Shown: positions 11,434 through 23,250, counted from the first letter of the stretch. The stretch: DNA of 64,000 bases from Fragilaria crotonensis (GCA_022925895.1 JAKSYS010000282.1:1-64000); one strand, 5' to 3'. Notes: generated by a model from the sequence alone, not told the origin. Numbers and translations: made by a program.

Positions 11434-12240
11434 ATAATCGCATCCGCTCCTTTTCCTCGTGCGTGGAACAATGAAATCCATTTTGTTCACCACGCTTGGG
11501 TAGCAACGGACGACAAACACGCCAAGGGATTTGTATCCACAACGGTGGATCGCATATGAATATACCCTCCAACATTTGCGGGTAACAATCTTCCATCACA
11601 CCCATGGCAGCTCCGTCACGCTTCAGATTTTCATGAGAAATGCTCGACATCGAAAAACCGCCCATGTCCATAAGACGAACAGACTTGGTCAATCGACCGG
11701 TCGTTCGAGTAACGAAGTCTACCCACTGAAATGACCATTCGCTGATAAAACGATAAGAAGGCAACCAGACAGATTCGTCGACATTCTTGACCAGCGCATG
11801 CTGGTCGATACCAGCATATCGAAGGAAACCGATAACTCCGCGTTTCGCATCAGGTACAACGAACTTTGCCGCATCTTCTGACAGATACTTATTGTACTCC
11901 ACAACATTTTTGTCCTTGCAGCGTTTGCCCATAGGTTCACCGCGAATATCATGCTCATCTAACTTGTGCTCCTTGCGAAAAACAAGCGTCGTCTTTGCTG
12001 CTTTGAGGGCGACCTTTGTATGCTTCTTATGACTCAAAAGAGAAGAAGGATCCAAAGATCATCGTGTTTGTCAGCGACGTAAAGTGGTTCTGACTGCAAC
12101 TCCTGCTTCATTTGATCAATAATTTTGCGGTTTTCACTGATGAGATCCTTAACAGAAGGTCGCTCATCATACTCATTGAGGAGTGGGATGGGATCAGCAA
12201 TGGCGACATCAACGCCTTTCATCCAAGGCCAGCTCGTCAT
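11342..12240 (-). CDS. SEC14/CRAL-TRIO lipid-transfer-domain protein, frame-broken
   Basis: SEC14-type proteins bind and present phosphoinositides or other lipids at membranes. An N-terminal helical CRAL_TRIO_N part (DDLWIL..LLSHKKHTKVALKAAK) is followed by the lipid pocket: GRLTKSVRLMDMGGFSMSS, MGVMEDCYPQMLEGIFICD and PPLWIQIPWRVCRPLLPK, matching the family's 'D..G....' and 'YPE.L..i.i.naP..f...W...kp.l' pattern. It ends EENLPVRFGGKNDVWP, equivalent to the LP.ehGG close of the domain. The frame slips near 12050, and a compensated pair near 11480 and 11450 restores VVNKMDFIVPRTRK in the alternative frame. Start chosen at 12240 (MTSWPWMKGV); an upstream ATG at 12387 is also open. Confidence 0.75.
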
Positions 12241-12590
12241 GGTTCCTGGTAATACCGATTCGTAGTTCCCGCAGGATGAGCATCCTCGGAGGTCGTCCAA
12301 TTCTCGGTTGTACGTCAGGTTGGTATGTAGGACTTGTGAAACGTACGTAGGGCTACCTAAAAATTGTACAGTACCTCGTAGATCCATGGAATCTGCGTAT
12401 GCAATCTTTTCGCCTAAAGATCTGGTAAACGACGGTTTTCAAGCTACCGTAGTGACGGCGGTTAATATGTTGTTCGGCACTTGGCACTTGGCACTCGTTT
12501 CGCCCTTTCATTTTTGCGGGTAGTCCCTTTTAGAGTGTTGTTAGTACAATTTTCCGGACTGCTCTCCAGACCTGCTCGAAAATCCATTTC
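12241..12590. other. Bidirectional promoter region
   Basis: 350 bp between divergent genes; includes the short direct repeat GGCACTTGGCACTTGGCACTC near 12476-12496. No gene beyond an open extension of the SEC14-like frame. Confidence 0.4.
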
Positions 12591-13048
12591 ATGCCCTTGG
12601 CGGAGGAGTGCATCAAAGCTGCGACGAGATACGACGATGGCAAGCCTTGGGTCTGATCATCCGGGAGAAAGGAAACCGGAAGAAGGTAAAATGGGGAGCA
12701 AGCAAAAAGAAGGCTCGAGTGATGACGAAAGTCGCAATGAGCGAGTGAAGCGACGGAAACGAAAGAAGAAACGGAAGCATGATCATAGCAGCGCAAGTGA
12801 CAGTGCTGATACGGACGAGGAGGATAGGAGGATCAAGAAGAGGCGGAAGAAGGACAAGAAGAAAGAAAAGAAGAGGAAAAGGCGGAAAGATAAAAACGCG
12901 AGGATGACAGCAGCAGTGACGAAGTCGGCGTTCGTCGGAGTGTTATTTCTGGAAAGAAAATTCAAATGCACATTGACAAAACAGATGACGATCTGGCCCA
13001 AGATAAAGCACGAAAAGAATTCTGCGATTTATGAACTCGTCTGTGTGA
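12591..13048 (+). CDS. Lys/Arg-rich nuclear protein, frame-broken
   Basis: The probable start MPLAEECIKAATRYDDGKPW is at 12591. It then shifts frame near 12655 to a highly charged stretch (SDDESRNERVKRRKRKKKRK, then DKKKEKKRKRRK) typical of nucleolar or splicing-associated proteins. Near 12895 the sensible frame changes again to DDSSSDEVGVRRSVISGKK and KTDDDLAQDKARKEF, and after one more slip near 13025 closes with RFMNSSV at 13046-13048. The ending (GKKI..H.DKT..D...DKAR.E...FMNSS) resembles a conserved C-terminal block I associate with small eukaryotic Lys-rich nuclear proteins, but I cannot name the family. Confidence 0.5.
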
Positions 13049-13663
13049 AGGATCTCATGGATATCATGGATGCCATCAATTCGCTATGATTTCTTGCCTT
13101 CCAGTTCCATCTCTGTACGACTCATACAAAGCCTGATAGGCAAACTTGATTTCAGCCGTTCTGGTCTGTTGCTTTTGTTCTACTAATGCTATGGTCAAGA
13201 TACAACCTGGCACAGTATCGAATTCGGGGCATCTGCACCATGTGAATTTGAATTATTACGAAACCATTTTGAGTGGGATGTTGTAATGTAATGTAGCCTT
13301 GCATTTATTAACAGATCCGGGAAGTGTTTTACTACTCCTATTTACTAATCTATCGTGTCTTAAAGTCATAAGCATTCACCAGGATACCATTTGCCATTTT
13401 CAAGAGACGAAAATCGTCGGCGGGGTTCTGCTGCTGATTATGTTTATCGTACTCAGTACAGTAGTGAGTACCAGGTACTGTACCGATCGTTGGGAGCTCC
13501 AGGTGCCATTGTTCATTTACGTGTGGGAAGTCGAGTTAGCATTATATCCTTACTTTCATTTGCGGCTGCTCCTGCCACCTTGTAGTTTCATTTCACGGAA
13601 TCTGTTTTGTTTGATACTTGTCGCCAATTATCCCAGCGCTAAGGAAGGAACTTACAATTGATC
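13049..13663. other. Intergenic
   Basis: Frames of 64-120 codons at 13299-13661 have no family features and odd composition. A GTACTCAGTACAGTAG cluster lies at 13448-13463. Confidence 0.45.
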
Positions 13664-14566
13664 ATGTCAGTAATTCTTGCAACCGGCGGATACGACCACA
13701 AGATTCGCTTTGGGACGCACCTCTGGGGTCTGTTCCAGAACACTGCGCTTTGCCGATTCCCAAGTCACGCGCTTACACATCACCCTGATCGGCAATTCCT
13801 TGCCGCAGCAGGTAATCCTCACATTCGTCTCTATGAAATTCACAATCCTGACCCAACAATGGAGAATCCAGTCTTGAGCTTGGAGGGGCATACTGCGTCT
13901 GTCACATCAATCGGATTTCAACGCGACGGCCGTTACATGTACTCTGGGAGTGAAGATGGCACTGTCGTTGTGGGACTTGCGGTCACGAAACTATTCTCGT
14001 TCATTCGATTGCAAAGGGCCAGTGAATTCGGTAGCGTTGCAGATCGAACGATCAAATCATTTCTGGCGACCAGAATGGCTACGTCAAGATTTGGGACTTG
14101 ACGAGCGGCAAATGCATCAACGAAGTCAAACCAGATACATGTATTCAAGCAGTTGATATCTCAGAAGATGAAAGTACACTCATTGCGGCTTCCAACCATG
14201 CCATGGTATACGTTTGGGATCCCAAATTGCGACCGATTTGCGCCCGTTGCGAAATTTCGAGCACACCCAGTGGGATCCTACTGTTGCATGCAAAATTCTC
14301 TCCCGATTCTCGCAGCCTTGTCACTACCTCGTCGGACAAGAGTGCGAAACTATGGGACACGACCACATGGGAATTAAAGTCGTGCCTGAGGGCACATACG
14401 AAATGGGTGTGGACGCGGCATTTGTGCCGACTCGAGTTATCTAATAACGGCCAGCTCGGATCGCACAGCGCGTCTCTGGAATCTCAGGACGGGTGAAGTC
14501 GTGCTTCAATACAACGGACATCCCCTAGCAGTGACGTGTGTGGCTCTCAACGATAGTTCCGTATAG
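13664..14566 (+). CDS. LST8: LST8, WD40 subunit of TOR complexes, frame-broken
   Basis: LST8 is the seven-bladed WD40 subunit that stabilises the TOR kinase domain in TORC1/2. The start [16 protein letters not shown] matches the family's 'vilatagYDhtIrfW' opening. Further signatures are [95 protein letters not shown] and, at the end in another frame, [17 protein letters not shown] then [12 protein letters not shown], ending at 14566. Total about 300 codons, as in other LST8 proteins. Slips are needed near 13965, 14020, 14070, 14410 and 14450, so as given it would not make a functional protein. A natural pseudogene or consensus indels are both possible. Confidence 0.85.
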
Positions 14567-14814
14567 AGATAAATCGTACCCAGTCTATTGTAAATTATAA
14601 TGTTAATTGCTACATCGAATTGGGAAAATTCTGAACGATCAAGGACCTCTTGAAATTGATTGAATCTTCTTGACAACACCACTGGCAGTATACTCGAGTA
14701 CGCGATGAACAGGATTGAAACAGCGCTTGACGATGAAGAAAGTGAACGTTGGAAGGTTTTGAGAGGGCGTCGAAGAACCCACAATCAAAGTCTTGCAGCA
14801 CCTTTCAATGCGGT

Positions 14815-15766
14815 TCAGTTTACTCTCTGGTCGACAGATGCCGGAATGATCAGTTGTTCATCGTGATGATAATCGCCGATGCCCGCCATACCCATGACAT
14901 TGCATCGCATCTTGAGAACCGTGCAGCCAACGGCTGTGCTAATGTCCACCCTCGCCCTCTCCAGGCCCTTTTCGTCAATAATGATGGTCTGCATGCCCTT
15001 CTTCACCAAGGATACCGCAACTCCAAGGGGTTCAAACGCGCGAGCTCTTGGTCAAGCTTCGTTCTGATAAAGTCAGTCAATGTTGTCTTCGTGGGATCCA
15101 GTTCTGACGACCACACGCGAATCAACTGCGGTGAAACGCGGTGTTGGGTAAGTTATAACGACTTGCACATCTTCCACTTTGGCACCGCGTGGCAAGGTTT
15201 TTCAGCCACAGGCTCATAACTCGAGGGTCTTGCAAATGAGTTGCATCCTTGGAGGCGATGACAATGCTTTTGCCCGCAGACCACGACTTTTGAGTCTTGT
15301 TCCGATAAAGCTCGAGGATGGCCAACTGGGCCCTGCCATTGACTTTGTCGAATTCGTAGTAGGAAGCGTCATCATTAAGAGTTGAAAAGAGAGGATCAAA
15401 GCTAAAATAGCGAGGCGGCGCGTTGAAATGAATTGCTTTCAGTTCCTCTCGAGTCGGGATCGGGAACGCCCAATTTGGCAGCACCGCGGGAGATCGGGAC
15501 CATTCCAATAGATTTCGTTGGAGTGCGTCATGCTGCCCCAAAACAAGAACGATTCGTTGCTTGGATTCGTCAACATCGAACACACTCGATGCGTTACCAC
15601 TCAATAGTAAGGCAGGGTTTGATGGTGTAAATGCGCCTTGCTCGAACGGTAGCAACGCTACACGAATTGCAAACCAACCAAACAGTGCGATTACTAGCAC
15701 CTTGCAGCAGTTCAGGTCTTGCCGCTCATCATTGTCTGGAGCATGTGGCCTTCTGGGCATGGTCAC
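14815..15766 (-). CDS. Single-span membrane protein of unknown function, frame-broken
   Basis: Starts at 15766 with a short basic cytoplasmic tail and one membrane segment (VLVIALFGWFAIRVALLPF), consistent with a type II protein. The luminal part contains LPNWAFPIPTREELKAIHF and FDKVNGRAQLAILELYR. From about 15190 the sensible frame shifts: KVEDVQVVITYPTPRF and SRVVVRTGSHEDN, then EPLGVAVSLVKKGMQTIII and TAVGCTVLKMRCNVMGMAG, ending ASVDQRVN at 14815. At least three slips are needed. I do not recognise the family. Confidence 0.5.
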
Positions 15767-16097
15767 ATTTACTCAGTGAAGACTATTCAAGTGAGTGGCA
15801 AGGTTTTGCAGACTGATTACAATTAGCGAATACGGATGAAGTAAGTCACAGAACAGTTGGGGACTCTTGGGGACATGCAAACACATGGTACATGTAAAAC
15901 ATGCATTGTTCGTGGTACATTGTAGTCGTACAACTTAAGTTACACGTTATTTCAGACCTTTCAGACTGGCGGCTGGTAGAAACAATCTTTTTGTTTAAAA
16001 CCGTCATTTGCCCAGACTTCCTGCGAAAAACTACGGTACAAGAGCAAGTACCGTGGAAAGCAACACAAAGCATAGACAGCAGAGACGGGAATTTCAA
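15767..16097. other. Intergenic
   Basis: No gene seen. Overlapping short frames at 15846-16143 are not supported. Confidence 0.4.
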
Positions 16098-16345
16098 ACC
16101 CAGCCCACCCAAACCCACGGCCCACCCAAACCCATTGGGTTAAGGGTGGGTTTTGGGTGAGCTCAGGATTTCATGGGTGGGTCTGGGTGGGCCGGCAAAT
16201 CATAGCAAAAAATGACAGTAGATGTTTGCTACCGGTAGTAGTAGAACCATGTACTCCAGGACTGGCTACTGGGTTTGGGTGGGTTTGGGTTGGTCTTGGT
16301 AGATCGTATGGGTTCTGGGTGGGTTTGGGCTGGTACTTCCGTGAG
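16098..16345. repeat. Degenerate GGGTTTGGGTGGG repeat field
   Basis: A C-rich part (16098-16138, CCCACCCAAACCC words) abuts a G-rich part (16139-16196), making a large imperfect inverted repeat, and more GGGTTTGGGTGGGTTTGGG words follow at 16266-16335. Runs of three or more G spaced by one to three bases could form G-quadruplexes. Only one TTAAGGG word is present, so it is not a telomere array. Confidence 0.7.
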
Positions 16346-16911
16346 CGTAGCTTTACGTGGGTACCCATGGGTTTGATGTTTTCAGAAATTCCCGTCTCTG
16401 ATAGACAGTTTGCATACAAACATAAAAACAAAAAAACATACTCAAGTACAAACAACAAACCTGCGCCAGTGCCCCTTGAACTAAGCCACCGGTACCTAAT
16501 GTTTGTTTCCCATTCCTTGTACCTCATACTTCGGTTCAAGATTCATCCTTCGCATGCACGTGTATCCGCCTTGAATGCATGTATTAAGGTGTCTGCTTCT
16601 TTGACTGCAGTTGTGTGACTAGTTGAAACCTACAGTTGTGATGTTAACACTTTTGGAGTACGACTCGTACTGCTAGGTAATACACAGAATGTCAAACAAA
16701 GCTGGAGTACTAGTAGTAGAGGATCAGATTTCTCAGAGCGTACAGTTAGACGTTGTGAACGACTTGTGTCATGCATGGATAAAGTGTTAACCTAGAATCA
16801 CCCGAATGCCGAGAATTAACCGTCGTTTTCCAGACCATTCAGATGCAACATGTATGCTTCTGCAAATCAGTTCCATTGTCAAACGTAATGCTCCTGACGG
16901 AAAGTACTAGC
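16346..16911. other. Intergenic
   Basis: Nothing coding recognised between the G-rich repeat and the OAT stop codon; contains GAGTACTAGTAGTAG-type words at 16704-16718. Confidence 0.4.
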
Positions 16912-18486
16912 CTATTCGAGTTGTTTCAAGCTTTTCTCGATGATTCCAAGGCACTCATCGATTGCACTCTCAGTAATTGTCAGGGGTGGCGCAAATCGAA
17001 TAATGTTCCCATGAGTCGGCTTGGCCAACAATCCATTTTCCATCATTTTAATGCAAAGTTCCATAGCCTTACCCGCGTCGCCATATCCTCCCTTTGGTTC
17101 ATTAATAACAATTGCATTCAAGAGACCGCGTCCGCGGACCTTCTCAATGACAGAATTATCCATCAAACGAGTAAGGCCAGCGCGCAACTGCTCTCCACGT
17201 TTCACAGCGTTGGCACTCAAGTTTTCATCCCTCAACACCTGAAGGGCAGCCATGGCGACCTTGCAGGCCAACGGATTTCCACCATACGTAGATCCGTGCT
17301 CGCCAGGGTTAAGCGTCATCATGACCTCGTCCGAGGCCAAGACCGCGGATACAGGCAAGACACCGCCCGAAAGAGCCTTGACAGTTGACGATTGACGCGT
17401 GAGTATTCGACAAAACATGCATTTGACACTTGAAACTGCAAACAACCTCGTTCACTGTCGTACCTTTCCAAGAACAACGATATCTGGTTTACAGTCATCA
17501 TGTTGAACAGCAAGTTCATAGCCAGTTCTTCCCAGACCAGTTTGGACTTCATCTGCAATCATCAGCACATTGTGTTTAACGCACAATTCCTTCACCTTAG
17601 CCAGATACCCATCCGTAGGCACCACAACACCTGCTTCGCCTTGAATCGGTTCAACCATGAACGCACAAATGTTCGGACCGTCTAGTTCGAAGGCCATTTC
17701 CAGACTACCCAAATCATTAAACGGCACATGCGCAAATCCGGGCATAAAGGGTCCGAATCCGCGAAAGGCAGTCGGGTCATTGGACGAGGAAATGGCCGCC
17801 AACGTGCGTCCCCAGAAATTGTGATTTGCGAACAAAACCTTGGCTTGGTTGCTGGGGATGCCCTTGACTTCATATCCCCATCGGCGGGCCAATTTGACAG
17901 CCGTCTCGCCACCCTCAACACCCGTGTTCATGGGTAAGACGCGGTCGTATCCAAAGTAGTTGGTGATGAATTCTGAGTAAGGACCCAACGCGTCGTTGTG
18001 GAAGGCGCGAGATGTCAAAGTTAACTTCTGAGCCTGCTCGATCAATGCTCCAATAATTTTTGGATGACAGTGACCCTGGTTGACAGCAGAATAGGCAGAA
18101 AGAAAATCGAAGTACGTGTTGCCATGAACGTCAGTAAGGTGTATTCCTACACAATAGGGCGAGGAAAGGGTAAGCCTAGAGTGATGATACCTCAATGTAC
18201 TGGATTACAATTGTATTGAATTGATGGCATCAAGTACTATGTACTCGTAGCAGTTGAATATCTCGCAGCCCCCCTCCGTGCCAAGTTACTTACCTTTTCC
18301 GCTAGCCAACACAACCGGGAGAGGATGGTAGTTATGGGCGCCATAACGATCTTCCAAATCAATGCATTTGGCCGCTTGGTCCGAGGCCTCGCTGGATGCA
18401 GCGACAGCAGTTGAAAGCGAACGCCGAGCAGCCACTGACACTACCGATGACGACTTCGACACTGATTTGGCGAGAAAGAGACTCAT
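16912..18486 (-). CDS. OAT: Ornithine aminotransferase
   Basis: PLP enzyme that moves the delta-amino group of ornithine to 2-oxoglutarate, giving glutamate semialdehyde and linking the diatom urea cycle to proline. Exon 1 (18294-18486) encodes a Ser/Ala/Arg-rich mitochondrial-type leader, then [15 protein letters not shown], the family's YgahNY.PlPv. Exon 2 (17464-18146) has [44 protein letters not shown] and [14 protein letters not shown] (cofactor Asp). Exon 3 (16912-17376) begins [14 protein letters not shown] and includes [13 protein letters not shown]. The Schiff-base Lys is the last codon of exon 2. Introns are 147 bp and 87 bp with GT..AG ends. No frame breaks; full family length (about 446 residues). 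Confidence 0.95.
17377..17463 (-). other. OAT intron 2
   Basis: GTACGA donor and TCAAG acceptor; splicing joins VVLGK to ALSGG across the PLP-lysine. Confidence 0.85.
18147..18293 (-). other. OAT intron 1
   Basis: GTAAGT donor and TGTAG acceptor; splicing joins ASGKG to IHLTDVHG with a split Gly codon. Confidence 0.85.
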
Positions 18487-19412
18487 CTTAAGACAAAGTG
18501 GAAAATAAATGGTCGATCGTTCAAGTGATGAACTTCTGTTGAAATGCGGAAATACGGAAGCACAATTGTGGATGTACCGTGTGCATACCTGGTACACGAG
18601 CGTCGTTATTTGTGAACTGTGAACCGTTCGTGTTGTTGGAACACAAATCACATCACCGTGAAGTTGCCAAGTAATCGGAGTACCAGTACCGTGGCACTGC
18701 GGTACTGCGGTATGCATCAAAGAGACTGGCAGGAGATATTGCGAGTAGCAGATTTCCTACTACCGGTAGTATTGGTACAGTACCTGATATGCAACTAAAA
18801 ATGTCGTACTTGAGGACTGGAGTAATTTAGTTCATACTGTAACTGCGTGTTGGTCGATTGATACAATGGTACAGTACTTGTACATCGTATGCATATGATG
18901 CATACTACTACACCTGATACCTGGTAAAATGGTCACAATAGCTTCTCGTGTATCATTGCACTTGACGACACGAATCGTGAGTGTGACGTGTATCATACTC
19001 GGATTTCTACACTCTCTACTCTACGGTACTTGTACTTGTACTAGTACTAACTACTAATACTAATACATGTACCAGTATTCATAGTACTGGTATAGAGAAT
19101 ATGGGAGTATGGGTCTTCTGAAGCACGAGCACGCGAGAAGCGCAGGGAACGCCGAAGCCGCACCATGGGATTGAATTTCGTCAATGATACCAGGTACAGA
19201 CGAAAACGACCTTCGACACTGGAATACTGGCGTACTGTGGTACTGGAGTAGATGCGCAATTCTCGGAATGCACCCATGCAACTGCAAATATATATGCATA
19301 CAGAAGATACAGACTCACACTTTGCACTCGCGAGGGGTTTGGTAGTACAAGCGGAGTAACAATATGTTCATATCAGATTTTAGAAATAGGAAATTACAGG
19401 ATCTGCGGTGAA
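18487..19412. promoter_or_regulatory. Shared upstream region of OAT and fumarase
   Basis: 926 bp between two divergent metabolic genes, so it probably carries both promoters. It is crowded with GTAC-centred words (18680-18930 and 19020-19110, e.g. TACTTGTACTTGTACTAG). No coding frame. Confidence 0.45.
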
Positions 19413-20945
19413 ATGACGTCAATCAGGATGCTCTCCGCCGCACCAATCAGGATGCTCTCTGTAACTCGACCTGTTTCCCACCTTTCATGGCATACAATAC
19501 GTTCCATGTCGTCGCCTTCTGATATTGCTGCTGCCATCGCCGCTCTTCCGTCCCGCCTCGAATCCGACTCGTTTGGCAAGTTAACTATTGCTCCAGGATG
19601 TTTGTGGGGAGCACAAACGCAGCGATCGCTGGAAAATTTCCCCATTGGCGGTCCAGAATCGAAAATGCCTCTCCCCGTAGTCTACGGGATGGCCCTCGTT
19701 AAGAAGGCCTGCGCTTTGTATCACGCACAAATTGGTCAGATGGATTCAGCGATTGCGACTGCCATCGCCCAGGCCGCGACTGAAGTTTTGGACGGACTGC
19801 ACGATGCTCACTTCCCGCTGGTAACGTTTCAGACTGGTTCAGGAACGCAAACAAATATGAATGTCAACGAAGTACTTGCAAATCGCGCCATTATGATACT
19901 CGGAGGAACTTTGGGAAGCAAGGGTATGGTCCATCCAAACGATCACGTCAATAAAGGACAGTCCAGCAACGATTCATTCCCGACGGCAATGCATATTGCC
20001 TCCACCAAGGTTTTGGTGGAATGTACGATTCCTGGGCTCAAGACATTGCTGGTGTCGCTGGAACGAAAAGTGACAGAATTCGAGTCCATCATCAAAATTG
20101 GACGCACGCATTGTCAAGATGCGACGCCCCTCACCTTGGGACAAGAGTTTAGTGGATACGCCATGCAAGTCCGGTATGCAATTCAACGCATCGAAGCTGT
20201 CTTACCATGCCTCTATCGATTAGCTCTGGGAGGGACGGCGGTAGGCACGGGCCTTAACGCGGCACCTGGATACGACGTTGCCATTGCCGCTGCCATTGCC
20301 CAAGAAACTGGGCTCCCCTTTGTCACGGCACCCAATAAGTTTGAATCGCTGGCCGCACACGATTCCATAGTTGAAGCGTCGGGAGCACTCAACACTGTCG
20401 CCACTTCGCTCAACAAAATTGCAAATGACATTCGACTCCTCGGCTCCGGACCTCGCTGTGGTCTGGGAGAAATCAGTTTACCCGAGAATGAACCGGGCAG
20501 CTCCATCATGCCGGGAAAGGTCAATCCTACACAATGCGAAGCCATGACCATGGTTTGTGCTCAAGTCATGGGCAATCACGTGACCATTACCATTGGTGGG
20601 GCGCAAGGACACTTTGAACTCAACGTATTCAAACCCGTCATGGTGGCGAACTTGTTGCAATCTGCACGATTGGTGGGAGATGCGGCTGCATCATTCGCCG
20701 AACGATGCGTTGATGGGATTGTGGCCAATCATGAGCGCATTCATGATTTATTGCACGGGTCATTAATGCTCGTGACAGCACTAAACCCTCATATTGGATA
20801 CGACAAGGCGTCGGAGATCGCAAAGAATGCGCACAAGAAAGGATGCACTCTCAAAGAGAGTGCTATTGCCAGTGGTTACTTGACGGCTGAGCAATTCGAC
20901 GAATGGATTGTTCCAGAAGATATGATCGGACCACTCAAGGAGTGA
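19413..20945 (+). CDS. FUM: Class II fumarate hydratase
   Basis: Fumarase C-type enzyme interconverting fumarate and L-malate in the TCA cycle and downstream of argininosuccinate lyase. 510 residues, one uninterrupted frame. Signatures in order: [67 protein letters not shown] and the superfamily signature [17 protein letters not shown]. The first 35 residues (Arg/Ser rich, no acidic residues) look like a mitochondrial leader and contain a duplicated IRMLS. The first in-frame ATG was used; a Met at residue 32 is the alternative cytosolic start. The G+C-neutral codon use is like its neighbours. Confidence 0.97.
   Translation: MTSIRMLSAAPIRMLSVTRPVSHLSWHTIRSMSSPSDIAAAIAALPSRLESDSFGKLTIAPGCLWGAQTQRSLENFPIGGPESKMPLPVVYGMALVKKACALYHAQIGQMDSAIATAIAQAATEVLDGLHDAHFPLVTFQTGSGTQTNMNVNEVLANRAIMILGGTLGSKGMVHPNDHVNKGQSSNDSFPTAMHIASTKVLVECTIPGLKTLLVSLERKVTEFESIIKIGRTHCQDATPLTLGQEFSGYAMQVRYAIQRIEAVLPCLYRLALGGTAVGTGLNAAPGYDVAIAAAIAQETGLPFVTAPNKFESLAAHDSIVEASGALNTVATSLNKIANDIRLLGSGPRCGLGEISLPENEPGSSIMPGKVNPTQCEAMTMVCAQVMGNHVTITIGGAQGHFELNVFKPVMVANLLQSARLVGDAAASFAERCVDGIVANHERIHDLLHGSLMLVTALNPHIGYDKASEIAKNAHKKGCTLKESAIASGYLTAEQFDEWIVPEDMIGPLKE
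19414..19421. promoter_or_regulatory. CRE-like palindrome TGACGTCA at fumarase start
   Basis: A perfect bZIP/CRE core that shares bases with the fumarase ATG codon. TGACGT elements mediate cAMP/CO2 responses in Phaeodactylum carbonic anhydrase promoters (established for that gene). A role here is only a guess, because it overlaps coding DNA. Confidence 0.3.
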
Positions 20946-21166
20946 GTAGAAATAGGAGTAATAGTTATCATGGCCATGCATAACCTTTAGTTCTTTTCAA
21001 TCCGTCTGCATCTAATCGATGACGCTTTATGCAACTCAGCAAAACCATGTCTGATGCCTTTAAGAACCGATGCGATACCAAGGTTCGCCCTTGCTTCAAT
21101 ACATCATTAGAGACTTAAATCACTATCCTCCACTGTTGACGTACTGAAACGTTGCCGCTTGTACGC

Positions 21167-22246
21167 CTATGTTTCTTTTTCTGTCCGCTTCCGCCTCTTC
21201 GTTGACGAGATCTCGGTGACCCCATTTTCGCCTTTATCCCCTTTTCTGTCATCAATTTTTCGTTTCTTATCGTCTTCCTCGTTACCATTAGCTGCGTCCT
21301 CAGGTCCATGACGACTTGATCGCTTACTACTACTACCCTTGGAGGATCGAGTGGCATCGTCGGCGTCATTCGGTTTGGAAGGTGTAAAGGCAGACGGTAA
21401 ATTCTTCGAGTCGTCGCCGTCAACGTCAATGTTTCTCGACCGCCCCTCCTTTTCTATCACTTCTGACTCACTTCTTCGATTGACAACAATCATTTGCGTG
21501 GGCGACGTCGCCGCAGGCAAAGGAGCTTGTCGTGCACTTTGATGGACTCGAAAGCCAAACACGCGGGGGGATGTATGCCGAGTCGACGGGAAGGGGATCG
21601 GGCACCAAGTTACTGAAGGTCATGAGGAAGAGATGCGGAAAGGTCGTGCCGAATGAAGCACCATCGACCCCGGCACCGCCACCGGATCCGATATTTCCGT
21701 GGTGGTTGCCCCGAGATCGAACCGGAGGGGGGGGGTGGTAAACACATTGGCATTTGGGGCAGAAGATTTTGACAGTGTGAGCCCCAACCTCATCCTTGAT
21801 CCCCACTGGGAGCACAGGCTGTCCAGCACACTGAACCAGCGGACAAGTTCCAAACTCCTTGGCAGCATACTGTTTAGGAATAGCAAGCTGTCAGTCGCAG
21901 TCGGGGAGGTAAACCATGTTGTGTTCAAGACAATCCTCACCTTATTGTACATTGAGTCCAGGCCATGCGTGGTAATAATATATCTTGCGTGTATAAGACC
22001 ATATAGAGTGCATGCATTTTGCGTCAAGTGGCTGTCGTCAGAATCATCGGGTCCGATCCTGTCCAATATCAGATCCAAACAATCCGAAAAGTTGGAAACG
22101 CACGTTCTTAATCCGTACAAATTAAAACCATCCTCAATGTAGGATCTTTCAACTTCGCAGAACATTTCATGGCCTTTGAGACCACAGAACCATTGAATCC
22201 AGGGCTCGTCGTGCCCCGATGCCGAAGAGTCCTCATTAAACGCCAT
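21167..22246 (-). CDS. CK2B: Casein kinase 2 beta (regulatory) subunit
   Basis: Regulatory subunit of the tetrameric CK2 kinase. Exon 1 (21941-22246): EPWIQWFCGLKGHEMFCEV, FNLYGLRTCVSNF and TLYGLIHARYIITTHGLDSM. A 71 bp intron (21870-21940, GTGAGG..ACAG) follows. Exon 2: FGTCPLVQCAGQPVLPVG, TVKIFCPKCQCVYHPPP and GASFGTTFPHLFLMTF. The zinc-finger cysteines (CP..C and CPKC) are present. One frame slip near 21550: the family's PPRVFGFRVH requires one more T in the GTTTGG run. After it an unusually long, charged tail (about 120 residues, ending SSTKRRKRTEKET) extends beyond the usual CK2 beta length of about 215. Confidence 0.9.
21870..21940 (-). other. CK2 beta intron
   Basis: GTGAGG donor, AAACAG acceptor. 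Splicing joins GLDSMYNK to YAAKEFGTCP. Confidence 0.85.
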
Positions 22247-23250
22247 TGTAGTCCTGAAGATGCAGTGGTGGACGCTGGTCCTTAGTAATCAGATGCTCCG
22301 TCAGTCCCTTGGGATGATAATCAACTTTGTGGTATACTTAATGGCTCAGAAGTGACTTCGTTTCGTACAACAACACAATTGGAGTTAGAATGCAGGAAAT
22401 GCGGTCAAAAGCAGCGACAGACTTGCGGATGGGACAGTTTCCTCAAAAAGGGTTTTAAATCGTTCTGAATTCTGGATAAATCAGCGTTTTCAGCCCTTTT
22501 TCAACAATCCGACAATCGCCACCCATTGGCATTCCCTTGATTATTCCTTCCGAAATGCTTCACCTCAGACGTCAATCGCCATGATTAGGATATAACTTAC
22601 CTGAAACAAGGGAGTGGGGTGAAACGTTGGGCAACGAATAGTGGACACGAAGACGGCAACGAGATGCTCGCCTGCGACGCACGGCACCTTCGCCACTGCT
22701 TGACACTGGAAGGTGCTGAGCCCGATGACAGCGGATATATAAATCCGGGTATCTTTAGACTCTCGACTCTCGACAGTCGCGCTGTCGCATACATAAACCG
22801 CGGAATGGGTACAAGTACTCGAGTACCCGTGCATGACTCTGCTCAGTACTGCACAATAGGTACTGGTGTACTGAATGCGTTCTGACCGTGCTTACTTGTC
22901 TTCAGAAATCCACGCCCACCATCTTCGTGTTTCGCTCTTGGCTGATTCCCGAAGGCCAGTATGCATACACACAAATGAACATGAGCGCAAGGCACAGGTG
23001 GAGCTGATCTTGTCAGTCGGCGAGCATGTGGCTCCTAGAGGGCAGTGACAAGTCTCCCGATCGCCGGCGGAAGTTGTGGTTGGATCACATAGCCATGAAT
23101 CGTGGAAAGCTCGTGGCTTCCGGTAGTACGATTTTGAACTCAAGAACGATACGCAACAACTTTCGCATCTTTCAATTCGGAAACATTACTTCTTCTACTT
23201 TTGACATGATGTTCCGCCATGTAATCGCAACACATATTTAAAGGCGTAGC
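22247..23250. other. Intergenic
   Basis: About 1 kb upstream of CK2 beta and downstream of the protease. Short frames only; GTACTCGAGTACCCGTG and TACTGCACAATAGGTACTGG occur at 22813-22862. No gene supported. Confidence 0.45.

Noticed and set aside
16128-16160. Interstitial telomere
   Set aside because: Only one TTAAGGG word occurs; the rest is GGGTGGGTTTGGG, not a TTAGGG array.
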